Assembly: GCA_002869565.1 (NCBI GenBank)
Contig: PKUJ01000027.1
Span: 318,801 to 382,800, forward strand
Reading direction: 5' to 3'
Length of the DNA: 64,000 bases
Origin: Arcobacter sp.
GTDB taxonomy: Bacteria; Campylobacterota; Campylobacteria; Campylobacterales; Arcobacteraceae
Numbering within the stretch: the first letter of the stretch is position 1; the number at the start of each line of letters is the position of its first letter. A program made the translations under genes and the position numbers. This document shows, piece after piece, positions 17,341-26,700 of the stretch. Under the pieces are notes generated by a model. The model saw nothing but the letters and a program-made list of their open reading frames with translations, was not told the origin of the DNA and did no database searches.

Positions 17341-18591
17341 GTGTTAGAAATTTTTGTTGTAGGGTATTGTTTATACTTTTTATTTACTACATATACATCT
17401 TTTATGCAAATTGGATTTGTTAAAAATGCAAAAAACTTGCAAGCTATTATTTTAGATACAGATAAATATCATGAAGCTGCAAATTATTCAATAGAAAAAG
17501 AAAAAATTGCAATTGTTAGTTCATTTTATAGCTTCATTATTTTTGTTTTTTGGATTGCTTTTGGTCTTTCTTCTTTAGACTCACTTGTTACAATTGAATC
17601 ATCTTGGCAAAAAGCTATTGTTTATGTTGATTTGTTTATTATTATTAACTGGATTTTAGAGCTTCCTTTTGAATTGTACTCAACTTTTAAATTAGATAAA
17701 AAATATGGTTTCTCAAATATGACACCAACTTTATACATCAAAGATACTGTAAAGTCGGGATTTCTTTTCCTTGTTTTTGGTTCAATTGTAATTGGTGCAA
17801 TTTCTTGGATAATTAGTAGTTTTGATACTTGGTGGATTTGGGGATTTGTATTTATATTTGCAGTAATTATTTTAATTAATATGTTATATCCTGTAATTAG
17901 AGATAAAATGTTTGATAAATTTGAATCTTTAAAAGACAAAGAACTTGAAACTAAAATTGAGAATTTATTAGATCAAGTTGGTTTTAAAAGCTCAGGTGTT
18001 TTTTCTGTAGATGCCTCTAAAAGAGACAATAGACTTAATGCGTATTTCGGTGGTCTAGGAAGTACAAAAAGAGTTGTTTTATTTGATACTTTAGTTGAGA
18101 AATTATCTCATAATGAATTACTAGCAGTTCTTGGGCATGAATTAGGACACTTTAAAAATGGCGATATTTTAAAGAATATTGGTATTATGGGTGTTGTTAT
18201 GTTTGTATTTTTTGCAATTTTTGGAAATTTAAATGATGAAATATTTTTAGGTTTATCTTTAAACAATGAACCTTATGCAATTATAACTCTATTTATGATT
18301 TTTTCACCAATTTTATCATTTTTCTTAATGCCTTTCATTTCTTTAATTTCAAGACACAACGAATACGCAGCAGATGAATTTGGTTCAAATATGCAAAGTA
18401 AAGAAGATTTGGTAAGTGCTTTATTAAAACTTGCAAATGAAAATAAATCTTTCCCTTTATCTCATCCAATTTATATTTTCTTTTATTATTCTCATCCACC
18501 ATTAGTGGAGAGATTTAAAGAACTAGGATATGATGTTCATGCAGATTCAGAAGAAGCTTTAAAAGACAGTGTCTTTAGCAATGCAAATTGA
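17341..18591 (+). CDS. M48 family membrane metallopeptidase (Ste24/CAAX protease type)
   Basis: 416 residues with several membrane segments. The zinc motif HELGHFKNGD lies near residue 265, and the third ligand is in the NEYAADEFG motif. The N-terminal half is like Ste24-type proteases rather than the shorter HtpX. It should degrade or process membrane proteins. The start is a GTG 6-7 bases after AAAGGAA. The 3' end overlaps or abuts rmuC. Confidence 0.85.
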   Translation: MLEIFVVGYCLYFLFTTYTSFMQIGFVKNAKNLQAIILDTDKYHEAANYSIEKEKIAIVSSFYSFIIFVFWIAFGLSSLDSLVTIESSWQKAIVYVDLFIIINWILELPFELYSTFKLDKKYGFSNMTPTLYIKDTVKSGFLFLVFGSIVIGAISWIISSFDTWWIWGFVFIFAVIILINMLYPVIRDKMFDKFESLKDKELETKIENLLDQVGFKSSGVFSVDASKRDNRLNAYFGGLGSTKRVVLFDTLVEKLSHNELLAVLGHELGHFKNGDILKNIGIMGVVMFVFFAIFGNLNDEIFLGLSLNNEPYAIITLFMIFSPILSFFLMPFISLISRHNEYAADEFGSNMQSKEDLVSALLKLANENKSFPLSHPIYIFFYYSHPPLVERFKELGYDVHADSEEALKDSVFSNAN

Positions 18592-19978
18592 TAATGTAAA
18601 TCTAATTGCTTTTATAGCTTTATTAATTGGATTAATTTCTGGAGGTCTTATTCTATGGTTAATTTCTAGACAAAGAATAATTCTTTTAGAAGAGAAAATT
18701 GAGTTTACAAAAAACTCTTTTGACTCTTTAGTTGAGAATTATAAAGATTCAATTTCTAAGCTTGAAGATGATTTATTTTTACAATCAAAAACTTATGAAG
18801 ATAAAATAGAACTTTTAGAGTCTAATTTTAATGAAAGTTTGCACTTTGAAAAAAGTAATGCAAGATTGCAAATTGATGCTTTAACAAGTTCTTTTGAAGA
18901 TAAAAAAGAACAAATTAAAAATGAATTTGCAATTAAAGAAGAAAATCTTAAAGAAAAAATCGAACTTCTTGAAACATCAAAAGATAGACTAAAGCAAGAG
19001 TTTGAAAATTTGGCAAATAAGTTATTTGAAGAAAATACAAAAAAATCTACAAATAATCTTTCTCAAATGTTAACTCCATTTAAAGATCAATTGACTACAT
19101 TTGGTAAGAGAGTTGATGATATTTATAATGAAGAGACAAAACAAAGAAGTTCTCTTCTTACTGAGATTAAAAATTTAAAGGATTTAAATAATCAAATTTC
19201 TCAAGATGCTATAAATCTTACAAAAGCGCTTAAAGGTGAAAATAAAACACAAGGTGATTGGGGAGAATTAATCCTTACAAAAATATTGGAACAAACAGGT
19301 TTAAGAGAGGGATTAGAGTATACAACTCAAGGTTCATATACTGATAATGAGGGGAAAAGATTAAGACCAGATGTAATTGTTCATCTTCCTCAGAATAAGG
19401 ATATTGTAATTGATTCTAAAGTATCTCTTACGGCATATTTAAAATATACGGAAGCAGATGATGAAGTTCAAAGAGAACTTGCTATTAAAGAGCTTATTAA
19501 GTCAATATACACACATATAAAAGGTTTAAGTATAAAAAGTTATGAAGATATTGATTCTGTTAATACTTTAGATTTTGTTTTAATGTTTATACCTATTGAA
19601 GGAGCATTTATGTTAGCTGCTTCTGAAGATAACAATCTATTCAAAACTGCTTTTGAAAATAATATAATGCTTGTATCTCCTTCTACTCTTTTTGCAACTT
19701 TAAGAACTGTTGAAAATATTTGGAGATATGAACATCAAAATGAAAATGCTTTGATTATTTCAAAAAAAGCGGCTGATTTATATGATAAATTTGCAAATTT
19801 CGTAACAGATATAGAAGCTATTGGATTAAATATTAGTAGAACTCAAAAATCTTACGATGATGCTATGAAGAAACTAACTTTAGGTAAAGGTAATTTACTA
19901 AAGAGAAGTGAAGAGTTTATTGAACTTGGTGTAAAAGCTAAGAAAAAGATAGATTCTCAACAATTAATAGGGGAATAA
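18581..19978 (+). CDS. rmuC: DNA recombination protein RmuC
   Basis: About 465 residues: an N-terminal membrane segment (IAFIALLIGLISGGLILWLI), a long coiled coil (roughly 30-170) and the RmuC core with GDWGELILTKILEQTGL, RPDVIVHLPQNKDIVIDSKVSL and FMFIPIEGAF-like segments. RmuC is a PD-(D/E)XK-fold nuclease-like protein that limits DNA inversion between short repeats. I chose the ATG at 18581 that overlaps the protease stop; a GTG at 18569 in the same frame is possible and neither has a clear ribosome site. One base separates it from the permease gene. Confidence 0.87.
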   Translation: MQIDNVNLIAFIALLIGLISGGLILWLISRQRIILLEEKIEFTKNSFDSLVENYKDSISKLEDDLFLQSKTYEDKIELLESNFNESLHFEKSNARLQIDALTSSFEDKKEQIKNEFAIKEENLKEKIELLETSKDRLKQEFENLANKLFEENTKKSTNNLSQMLTPFKDQLTTFGKRVDDIYNEETKQRSSLLTEIKNLKDLNNQISQDAINLTKALKGENKTQGDWGELILTKILEQTGLREGLEYTTQGSYTDNEGKRLRPDVIVHLPQNKDIVIDSKVSLTAYLKYTEADDEVQRELAIKELIKSIYTHIKGLSIKSYEDIDSVNTLDFVLMFIPIEGAFMLAASEDNNLFKTAFENNIMLVSPSTLFATLRTVENIWRYEHQNENALIISKKAADLYDKFANFVTDIEAIGLNISRTQKSYDDAMKKLTLGKGNLLKRSEEFIELGVKAKKKIDSQQLIGE

Positions 19979-19979
19979 A

Positions 19980-21167
19980 ATGATATATCTTACAGATTTT
20001 TTAAATAATTTTTTTATATTAGTTGATGCAATGTCAATTTATATTATGCTTGGGCTATTGTTTGCTGGAATATTAAAACAATTAGTTCCTTCAGATTTTG
20101 TCTCAAAAAACTTAGGTAGAGATTCAACTGGTTCTGTTATAAAAGCTACACTATTTGGAATACCTCTTCCTGTGTGTTCTTGTTCTGTTATTCCAATAGC
20201 ACAAGGTTTAAGAAAAGAGGGTGCAAGCAAAGGAGCTGTTCAAAGTTTTTTAATATCAACTCCTATAACGGGCGTTGATTCTATCCTTGCTACTTTTTCT
20301 TTTTTTGGAATAGTTTTTACTATATTTAGAGTTGTAAGTTCAGTTATAATTGCTATATGTGTTGGACTTATTCAAAACTTTGTAGAAAAAGAGAAAATTG
20401 AAGAAGAAAAACCTAAAGCACAGTTCTTTAGTTCTGCTCCAACTTCTGTTAATGTTAAAAAAGAGGAAGAGAGTTGTTCTGATTCTTCTTGTTCTTGTAA
20501 TTCAACTGTGAAAAAGAAATTTTCTATTAAAGAAGTTTTTACATATGCTTATGTGACACTTTTTGTCGATATGGTAAAAGCTTTATCTGTAGGACTTTTA
20601 TTAGGTGCATTATTTACTACTTTTGTACCAAAAGAGTATTCATCTTTATTATTTGATAATCAAATCTTAACTTATTTTGTAATCTTATTATTTGCAATCC
20701 CTTTATATACTTGTGCAACTGCTTCTTTACCTATTGCTGCTGCTTTAATGTTACAAGGTATGAGTGCTGGTGCAGCATTTATATTTTTAACTGCAGGTCC
20801 TGCAACTAGTGCCGTTACCATGAGTGTTGTATATAAAATGCTTGGACGAACTTCTTTAATAGTTTATGTATCTACAATTGCTATATTATCTTTGATTTTT
20901 GGCTTTGGCTTTGATTCTTTATTTGGAAAACTTGAAATTTTAAATATCTCACATGATATGGAAGAGGTATCTATCTTAAATAGACTTGCTTCTATTATAA
21001 TGTTGTTATTGATTTTTTATTATTTATTAAAACCATTTTTTGTTAAAAAAGAGTCATGTTGTTCTTCTAGTTCTAGTTCAAGTTGTTGTTCTAGTGATGA
21101 AAATAAAGAAGAAAAAACAACTTTTTCCTCAACTCCTCCAAAAAACAATTCAACTTTTAGGATATAA
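19980..21167 (+). CDS. SO_0444-type metal efflux permease with Cys-rich segments
   Basis: 395 residues. Two permease halves, each with the motif P-C-S/T-C (PLPVCSCSVIPIA near residue 60, PLYTCATASLPIAAAL near residue 240), belong to the DUF318/ArsP-like permease superfamily. Between the halves is a Cys-rich loop (CSDSSCSCNS), and the C-terminal tail is packed with Ser and Cys (CCSSSSSSSCCSS). These are likely soft-metal binding sites, as in the Cu/Zn efflux group named after SO_0444. It should export a metal such as copper, zinc or arsenite. It lies tightly between rmuC and the DUF922-like gene. Confidence 0.82.
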   Translation: MIYLTDFLNNFFILVDAMSIYIMLGLLFAGILKQLVPSDFVSKNLGRDSTGSVIKATLFGIPLPVCSCSVIPIAQGLRKEGASKGAVQSFLISTPITGVDSILATFSFFGIVFTIFRVVSSVIIAICVGLIQNFVEKEKIEEEKPKAQFFSSAPTSVNVKKEEESCSDSSCSCNSTVKKKFSIKEVFTYAYVTLFVDMVKALSVGLLLGALFTTFVPKEYSSLLFDNQILTYFVILLFAIPLYTCATASLPIAAALMLQGMSAGAAFIFLTAGPATSAVTMSVVYKMLGRTSLIVYVSTIAILSLIFGFGFDSLFGKLEILNISHDMEEVSILNRLASIIMLLLIFYYLLKPFFVKKESCCSSSSSSSCCSSDENKEEKTTFSSTPPKNNSTFRI

Positions 21168-21740
21168 ATGAAAATATTTTTAGCTTTTATTTTTTTAACT
21201 ACTACAATTTTATTTGCAAAACCCTTTGTATACACAGATTATAAATATTATGATATATATCCAACAAATAAACATAAACTGGAAGATAGTATGGATGCTT
21301 CTTCTCCTATTGCCTCTTTTGGTAGTGTTCGCCATGGTACTGTAAACTGGAAGATTAAATATGCTTATAAAAGGCAAATGAAAAGTGGTATTTGTAGTAT
21401 TGCTGAAGTTAAAACAGAAGTTGACATTTTGTATACTGTTCCTAGACTTGCAAAGTTACATAAATCTCCGGAGGGAACTAAAAAAGTTTTTAATAGATAT
21501 TATATAATACTTAAAGATTATCTTAGAAAACATAGTAGTTTTGCGGTATCCGCAGCAGATGAAATTGAAGAAGAATTAGTAAAAATCAAACCTTTGAATA
21601 ATGATTGTGAATTAATTAAAAGTGATGCAAAAAGAGTTGCTAGATCAATTATAAAAAAATATAAAAAGAAAAATAAAGATTATGAAATAAGAACATACGA
21701 AGGCTTTTTAGAAGGTGTTCATGCTGAAAAACTACTATAG
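21168..21740 (+). CDS. DUF922-like exported protein with lost metallopeptidase motif
   Basis: 190 residues with a signal peptide (about 1-17, ending FAKP). The segment GTVNWKIKYAYKR, the conserved Cys in SGICSIAEVKTEVDI and YTVPRLAK follow the pattern of DUF922 proteins, which are predicted secreted zinc peptidases. Where the family has HExxH, this protein reads His122-Ser-Ser-Phe-Ala, so the catalytic Glu and second His are gone. It probably binds rather than cuts. It starts directly at the end of the permease gene and is followed 12 bp later by a true zinc peptidase gene. Confidence 0.65.
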   Translation: MKIFLAFIFLTTTILFAKPFVYTDYKYYDIYPTNKHKLEDSMDASSPIASFGSVRHGTVNWKIKYAYKRQMKSGICSIAEVKTEVDILYTVPRLAKLHKSPEGTKKVFNRYYIILKDYLRKHSSFAVSAADEIEEELVKIKPLNNDCELIKSDAKRVARSIIKKYKKKNKDYEIRTYEGFLEGVHAEKLL

Positions 21741-21752
21741 GAGAGTTTGACG

Positions 21753-22637
21753 ATGAAATGGGAAAATAATCGAGAAAGTTCAAATATAGAAGATAGAAGA
21801 AATTCTTCAACCTATGGAAGTAAAAACAGAGGTGGTAATATGATGGCTTTATTGCCAATTGCTAAGATGCTTCTAGGGACAAAAATAGGAAGAATTGTAC
21901 TTGTTGTTGGAGTTGTTGCTTATTTTTTTGGTTTTAATCCTTTGGCTTTACTTGATTTTTCTTCCTCTTCTTCCTCTCAAAAAAAAGTTGTAAATCAAAA
22001 AGCAGATGATAAAAGTGCTAAGTTTGTATCTGCAGTTTTAGCTCAAACAGAAGATATTTGGAGTGAAATTTTTAAAAAATATGGGTCTTCATATGTTGAA
22101 CCAAAGTTAGTACTATTTAGAGGAAGTACAAAAAGTGCTTGTGGTTTTGCATCTTCACAAACTGGACCTTTTTATTGTCCTAGTGATAAAAAAGTATATT
22201 TAGATTTATCTTTCTTTGATGAATTAGCACGAAGACACAATGCTCCTGGTGATTTTGCACAAGCTTATGTTATAGCACATGAAGTTGGACATCATGTACA
22301 GAATTTAATAGGAACCTTAGATAAAGTACATAAAGCAAAACAAAATTTTAAAAGTGAAAAAAAATCAAATGCCCTACAAGTGAAAGTTGAACTTCAAGCT
22401 GATTGTTATGCAGGTCTATGGGCGCATTATAGTAAAGAGATTTTTAGTTCTTTAGAAGAGGGTGATATTGAAGAGGCTTTAAATGCTGCAAGTGCAATTG
22501 GTGATGATACTTTACAAAAGCAAGCACAAGGATATGTTGTCCCTGATGCTTTTACCCATGGCTCTTCTTCACAAAGAATGTCATGGTTTAAAAAAGGTTT
22601 TGATAATGGTACATTAGAGGATTGCAATAGCTTTTAA
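21753..22637 (+). CDS. ypfJ: YpfJ/KPN_02809-type neutral zinc metallopeptidase
   Basis: 294 residues: a hydrophilic N-terminus with WENNRESSNIEDRR, one membrane anchor (about 45-65), a Ser-rich linker and a peptidase domain. VIAHEVGHHVQN carries the HExxH zinc site, and ELQADCYAGLWAHY carries the third ligand. The CGFASSQTGPFYCPSDKKVYLD segment is also typical. The ATG at 21753 follows an AGGAGAG ribosome site, so I prefer it to the TTG two codons earlier. The active domain should face the periplasm. Function in the cell is not established. Confidence 0.87.
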   Translation: MKWENNRESSNIEDRRNSSTYGSKNRGGNMMALLPIAKMLLGTKIGRIVLVVGVVAYFFGFNPLALLDFSSSSSSQKKVVNQKADDKSAKFVSAVLAQTEDIWSEIFKKYGSSYVEPKLVLFRGSTKSACGFASSQTGPFYCPSDKKVYLDLSFFDELARRHNAPGDFAQAYVIAHEVGHHVQNLIGTLDKVHKAKQNFKSEKKSNALQVKVELQADCYAGLWAHYSKEIFSSLEEGDIEEALNAASAIGDDTLQKQAQGYVVPDAFTHGSSSQRMSWFKKGFDNGTLEDCNSF

Positions 22638-22660
22638 TAGTACTATTATGTTACTTTTCA

Positions 22661-22666
22661 TATAAT
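22661..22666 (+). promoter_or_regulatory. Predicted -10 box of the PAS-GGDEF gene
   Basis: TATAAT 32 bases before the ATG at 22699 in a short intergenic region that has no other clear signal. Confidence 0.45.
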
Positions 22667-22698
22667 CTAAATTAAATCAATTATAAGAGAATTATTAT

Positions 22699-24339
22699 AT
22701 GGAGAAAGTATTACAGTATTTAAATGCAAGCCCAACAGTATTTTTTATTCTAAAAAAAATAAATGGATTGTGGGAACTTGAATATGTAACAGATAATGTA
22801 ATTAAAATTTATGGAAAAACAGCAGATGATTTTTTAAAAAGAAAATATTATCATTCTGATTTTATACATAAAGTAGACTTAAAAAGATTTAATCAGGAGG
22901 CTTCTTCAATTTCTAAAATTGAAGAAGATGAATTTACATATGAACCATATCGTATAGTAAAAGGTAGTCAAATAATTTGGCTGAATCACACAACTAAAAT
23001 AATTAGAGATAAAAATGGTGATGTAAATGCTTACTATGGCTATTTGACGGACATTACAAAACAAAAACAATTATATAATGAGCTTAGTAATACAAGTAAT
23101 ATTCTAGACTCAATATTTAACAATTCTTTTAATTTTATTCTTCTCCTAGATAACAAAGGGAAATTGTTAAAAGCAAATCAAACTTCTTTACAAATAGTTG
23201 GATTAGAAGAGAAAAATGTAATTGGTAAATATTTTTGGAATCTTCCCTGGTGGAGTTATTATTCTGAAAAAGAAAAAGAATCTTTAATAAAAGATATCTC
23301 TCTGATAAGTTTAGGTAGTACTTTAAAAGAACATAAATATTATTTTAATACTTTAAATAAAAGAATTGAAGTAGATTTTTGTTTCTCTCCTGTATTTGAC
23401 GATGAAGGTAATGTAACATACATACTTTGCGAAGCTCATGATATTACTCAAAGTATTAATACTCAAAAAAAACTTGACCAATATATTAATATTGTAAATG
23501 AACATGTCTATATATCGATTTCAGATTTAAATGGAAGGGTAGTAAATATTAGTGATGCTTACTGTAAATTAACTGGTTATTTAAGAGATGAGTTAATGGG
23601 AAAAAATCATAATATATTTAAACATCCAGATAACGATGATCAAACTTTTGTAGAGTTATGGGAAACAATAACAAAAGGAAGACTTTGGAAAGGTGAACAT
23701 AAAAATATAAAAAAAGATGGGTCCTTTTTTTGGGTTGAAAATTCTATTACACCAAATTTTGATGAAAAAGGTAATATAACTGGATATACGTCAATTTATA
23801 ACGATATTACTGACAAAAAAGAAATTTCGGAATTGTTAATAACAGATTATTTAACAAAAATTTATAATAGACGACATTTTAATACTATGTTTAATTTAGA
23901 ATTAAAAAGATCGCATAGGGATAAAAACAATTTTGTATTGATGATTTTGGATATTGATTATTTTAAACAATATAATGATACTTATGGACATGCTGCTGGT
24001 GATATAGCCTTAGAAAAAGTAGCTAATACTCTTAAATATACTTTGAATCGAGCTGAAGATTTTGTTTTCAGATTAGGTGGTGAAGAATTTGGAGTAATTA
24101 CTTCAAAAGTAAATATAAATGGAGTTAAAATTTTAGCTAATAGATTAAAAGAGAGTATACAAAATCTTAATATTAAGCATGAAAGTAGTGTTGTGTGTAA
24201 TTACCTTAGTATTTCAATAGGTATAAAGATTGTCGAACCAACTTCAAAACTTTCACAAAATGATATATATAAACTTGCAGATAAATCATTGTATAAAGCA
24301 AAAGAAGAAGGTCGAAATAAACTTGTAATTTCTTACTAA
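22699..24339 (+). CDS. Triple-PAS diguanylate cyclase
   Basis: 546 residues without membrane segments. PAS-type domains cover roughly 5-125 (ending YYGYLTDITKQKQ), 130-255 (ending CEAHDITQ) and 260-380 (ending TSIYNDITDKKE). The third, with AYCKLTGYLRDELMGKNHNI, resembles Aer-type PAS domains that can bind FAD. The GGDEF domain follows with DYLTKIYNRRHF, DIDYFKQYNDTYGHAAGD and RLGGEEF, and an RAED inhibitory site before it. It should couple a redox or small-molecule signal in the cytoplasm to c-di-GMP synthesis. Transcribed alone and convergent with the EamA gene. Confidence 0.88.
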   Translation: MEKVLQYLNASPTVFFILKKINGLWELEYVTDNVIKIYGKTADDFLKRKYYHSDFIHKVDLKRFNQEASSISKIEEDEFTYEPYRIVKGSQIIWLNHTTKIIRDKNGDVNAYYGYLTDITKQKQLYNELSNTSNILDSIFNNSFNFILLLDNKGKLLKANQTSLQIVGLEEKNVIGKYFWNLPWWSYYSEKEKESLIKDISLISLGSTLKEHKYYFNTLNKRIEVDFCFSPVFDDEGNVTYILCEAHDITQSINTQKKLDQYINIVNEHVYISISDLNGRVVNISDAYCKLTGYLRDELMGKNHNIFKHPDNDDQTFVELWETITKGRLWKGEHKNIKKDGSFFWVENSITPNFDEKGNITGYTSIYNDITDKKEISELLITDYLTKIYNRRHFNTMFNLELKRSHRDKNNFVLMILDIDYFKQYNDTYGHAAGDIALEKVANTLKYTLNRAEDFVFRLGGEEFGVITSKVNINGVKILANRLKESIQNLNIKHESSVVCNYLSISIGIKIVEPTSKLSQNDIYKLADKSLYKAKEEGRNKLVISY

Positions 24340-24347
24340 AACATAAT

Positions 24348-25253
24348 TTAGTTTGATTTTATTTTTTTCATAAATAAAGATAAATAAATTCCAATACCAA
24401 TTAATATTGCACCAATAATATGATAACTTTGTAATTTTTCTCCTAAAAAAATAAAAGCTAATATTGATCCAAATATTGGCATTAAATGTGTAAATTGACC
24501 AGTCTTTTCAGCACTTATTGTATCTATTCCCATATGCCAAAAATAAAATGATAGTATTGATGCAAATAAAGAAACATACAAAAAGAAATACCAATTTTCT
24601 TCTAGTACCTGAATTTCATGTTCTAAACTATATCCTTGAATTAAATACCAAGGAATAAGAAAAATAAACCCTAAATAGACAATAACTAAAAATAATTCAA
24701 TATGTGAAAGATTTTTTGGTTTAAATTTTACAATTACTGAATATGTTGCCCAAACTATAGAACTAACAATTACCCAAAGGTCACCTTTTGTAAAGCTTAT
24801 ATTTAATATATTTAAAAAATCACCTTTTAATACAAGAAAAACAACTCCAATTGTAGATAGAATAATTCCAAATGTTTGTCTTTTTGTAATATTACTTTTT
24901 AATATAAAAAAAGAAAGAATTAAAATCAATATAGGAATAATTGAATTAATTAATAATGCATTTGTGGCAGTAGTGGTCTGTAGTGCAATATATAGAACGG
25001 TATTAAATAAAGTTATACCTAAAAAAGATAAAAAAGATAAAAAAAGAAAATTTTCTTTCACAATCTTTAATACTTTTTTAATATCAATAAAAAATAGAAT
25101 TGGAATAGAAAAAGCTACAACAAAACCCCATCTAAAAAAAGCTAATTCTATTGGTTCAATTTGAGTATTAACAAATCTCCCTAAAATAAAATTACCAGAC
25201 CAGAAAAGTACACAAAGCACTAATAGGATATATACTCTTTGAGTATTAATCAT
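24348..25253 (-). CDS. EamA/DMT-family transporter
   Basis: 301 residues with ten predicted membrane segments arranged as two EamA repeats (SGNFILGRFV near the start; FGSILAFIFLGEKLQSYHIIGAILIGIGIYLS at the end). These are metabolite exporters or importers of broad range; the substrate cannot be told. The start directly abuts the moeA stop on the same strand, so it is probably co-transcribed with moeA. Confidence 0.85.
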   Translation of the reverse strand: MINTQRVYILLVLCVLFWSGNFILGRFVNTQIEPIELAFFRWGFVVAFSIPILFFIDIKKVLKIVKENFLFLSFLSFLGITLFNTVLYIALQTTTATNALLINSIIPILILILSFFILKSNITKRQTFGIILSTIGVVFLVLKGDFLNILNISFTKGDLWVIVSSIVWATYSVIVKFKPKNLSHIELFLVIVYLGFIFLIPWYLIQGYSLEHEIQVLEENWYFFLYVSLFASILSFYFWHMGIDTISAEKTGQFTHLMPIFGSILAFIFLGEKLQSYHIIGAILIGIGIYLSLFMKKIKSN

Positions 25254-26474
25254 TTATTTTAATTCATTTAACAATAAAATATCAACTAATTCACCTGATT
25301 TAATATCTTTGCTATCTTCTTTTTGAATTAGTAGGGCTGGGCTTCCTAACATATTTGTTAAGATTGCACTAGTTCCTTGTTTTTTCCCTTCAAAATCTAT
25401 GACATATTCATTATTTTGATATTTTACATTACAAGCAGTAAACATTGTTTTCTTCTGTTTAAGTATAAAATCTTGATTGATTCTAGCTTTTACAATTGGT
25501 AGTGTTTTATCTGAACCTTCATATTTATAAATCATTGGCAATAGAAAAAGAATAGCACATACTGTTGATGAGTATGCAAAACCAGGCAATGATATAATTA
25601 GTTTATCATCTTTTTTTGCAATTAAAATTGGATTACCAGGTTTTATATTTACCCCATGAAAGAGAACCTCTGCCCCAAGTTTTTCTTTTACAACATCTTG
25701 AACAAAATCATAATCACCTTTTGAAACTCCACCAGTAGTTACAACAATATCAGAATTTTCTAATGCAGTAGTCATCATCTCTGTAATTGATTCCATATCA
25801 TCTTTTACAATTCCCATTTGTATTGTTCTTGCACCAGCTTTTTTTGCTAATGCTTCAACTGTTAAGTGATTTGAGCTTCTAATTTGTGCATTATTAGTTT
25901 GAATTTCACCTATATCTAAAATTTCACTACCTGTACTAGCAATACTAACTACAACTTGAGAGTAAACAGTTACTTGTGCAATATTTAATGATGCCATTAC
26001 TCCAATTTCTGCAAATCCAATAGTTGTGCCTTTTTTTATAAGAACTTCATCTTTTTTATAATTCTCACCAACATCTCTAACTGCAAAACCTTTAGGAACC
26101 TTTTGTGTGATTTTAATTGAATTATCAATTACTTCACAATTTTCAACAGGAATAAGAGTGTCTGAACCTTTTGGCATTAAAGAACCAGTAAAAGTTTTTA
26201 TGCATACACCAGAGTTAACTTCTGATTGTATAACTTTACCTGCAGGGTTAATATCAATAATACTAATTAAATCATTTTCTTGGTCATCAAATTTAATTGC
26301 ATAACCATCCATTCCCGATGTTACGAATTCAGGACTATTATGATCTGCAATCACGTCATATGCTAGAACTCTTCCTATTGCATTTGTTAAAAAAAGCTTT
26401 TCCTTTGTTTTTGCTTTAAAATTTAAATTATTTACTATACTTAAAGACTTATCATATTTCATTAGTTTTTTCAT
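25254..26474 (-). CDS. moeA: Molybdopterin molybdenumtransferase MoeA
   Basis: 406 residues. Family signs in order are HNSPEFVTSGMDGYAIK-type substrate region (here DHNSPEFVTSGMDGYA), GEN-type segment RDVGENYKKDEVL, VSIASTGSEIL, TTGGVSKGDYDFV and LPGFAYSSTVCAILF. It inserts molybdate into adenylylated molybdopterin. It is divergent from soxC, whose product needs molybdenum cofactor, across a 306-bp region. A TATAAT-like box has not been singled out for it. Adjacency to soxC suggests that cofactor supply and Sox activity are linked. Confidence 0.92.
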   Translation of the reverse strand: MKKLMKYDKSLSIVNNLNFKAKTKEKLFLTNAIGRVLAYDVIADHNSPEFVTSGMDGYAIKFDDQENDLISIIDINPAGKVIQSEVNSGVCIKTFTGSLMPKGSDTLIPVENCEVIDNSIKITQKVPKGFAVRDVGENYKKDEVLIKKGTTIGFAEIGVMASLNIAQVTVYSQVVVSIASTGSEILDIGEIQTNNAQIRSSNHLTVEALAKKAGARTIQMGIVKDDMESITEMMTTALENSDIVVTTGGVSKGDYDFVQDVVKEKLGAEVLFHGVNIKPGNPILIAKKDDKLIISLPGFAYSSTVCAILFLLPMIYKYEGSDKTLPIVKARINQDFILKQKKTMFTACNVKYQNNEYVIDFEGKKQGTSAILTNMLGSPALLIQKEDSKDIKSGELVDILLLNELK

Positions 26475-26594
26475 GTTTTCTCCAAAAATTAAGTTGAAAT
26501 ATTACCATATTGAATAAAAAAAGCAACTTTATGAGAATAGATTGAGGCAGATTCAAGCTCCAAAATAGCATCTACATAGCAAATATGGCAATAG

Positions 26595-26610
26595 TGACAC
26601 TTATGTGTCA
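26595..26610. promoter_or_regulatory. Inverted repeat TGACAC-N4-GTGTCA
   Basis: Perfect six-base arms around four bases. It lies about 104 bp before the predicted soxC start point and 121 bp before moeA, so it could serve either gene. The form suits a dimeric regulator, possibly of the CRP/FNR superfamily, but the identity is not known. Confidence 0.5.
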
Positions 26611-26637
26611 AATCTTGACAAAAAAACTCAGTTATTA

Positions 26638-26651
26638 TTGACTTAAATCAA
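26638..26651. promoter_or_regulatory. FNR/CRP-like box TTGAC-TTAA-ATCAA
   Basis: Nine of ten consensus positions match the FNR half-sites TTGAT-N4-ATCAA. Its centre is about 62 bp before the start point predicted from the TATAAT at 26695, a standard place for class I activation by this family. It suggests that sox transcription responds to oxygen, nitric oxide or another redox signal. Confidence 0.5.
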
Positions 26652-26694
26652 AAAAATGGCAATAATTTACACAGCAATATATAACTATTACTTA

Positions 26695-26700
26695 TATAAT
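26695..26700 (+). promoter_or_regulatory. Predicted -10 box of the sox operon
   Basis: TATAAT 81 bases before the soxC ATG, in a T/A-rich stretch without an obvious -35, as expected if an activator is needed. Confidence 0.45.
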
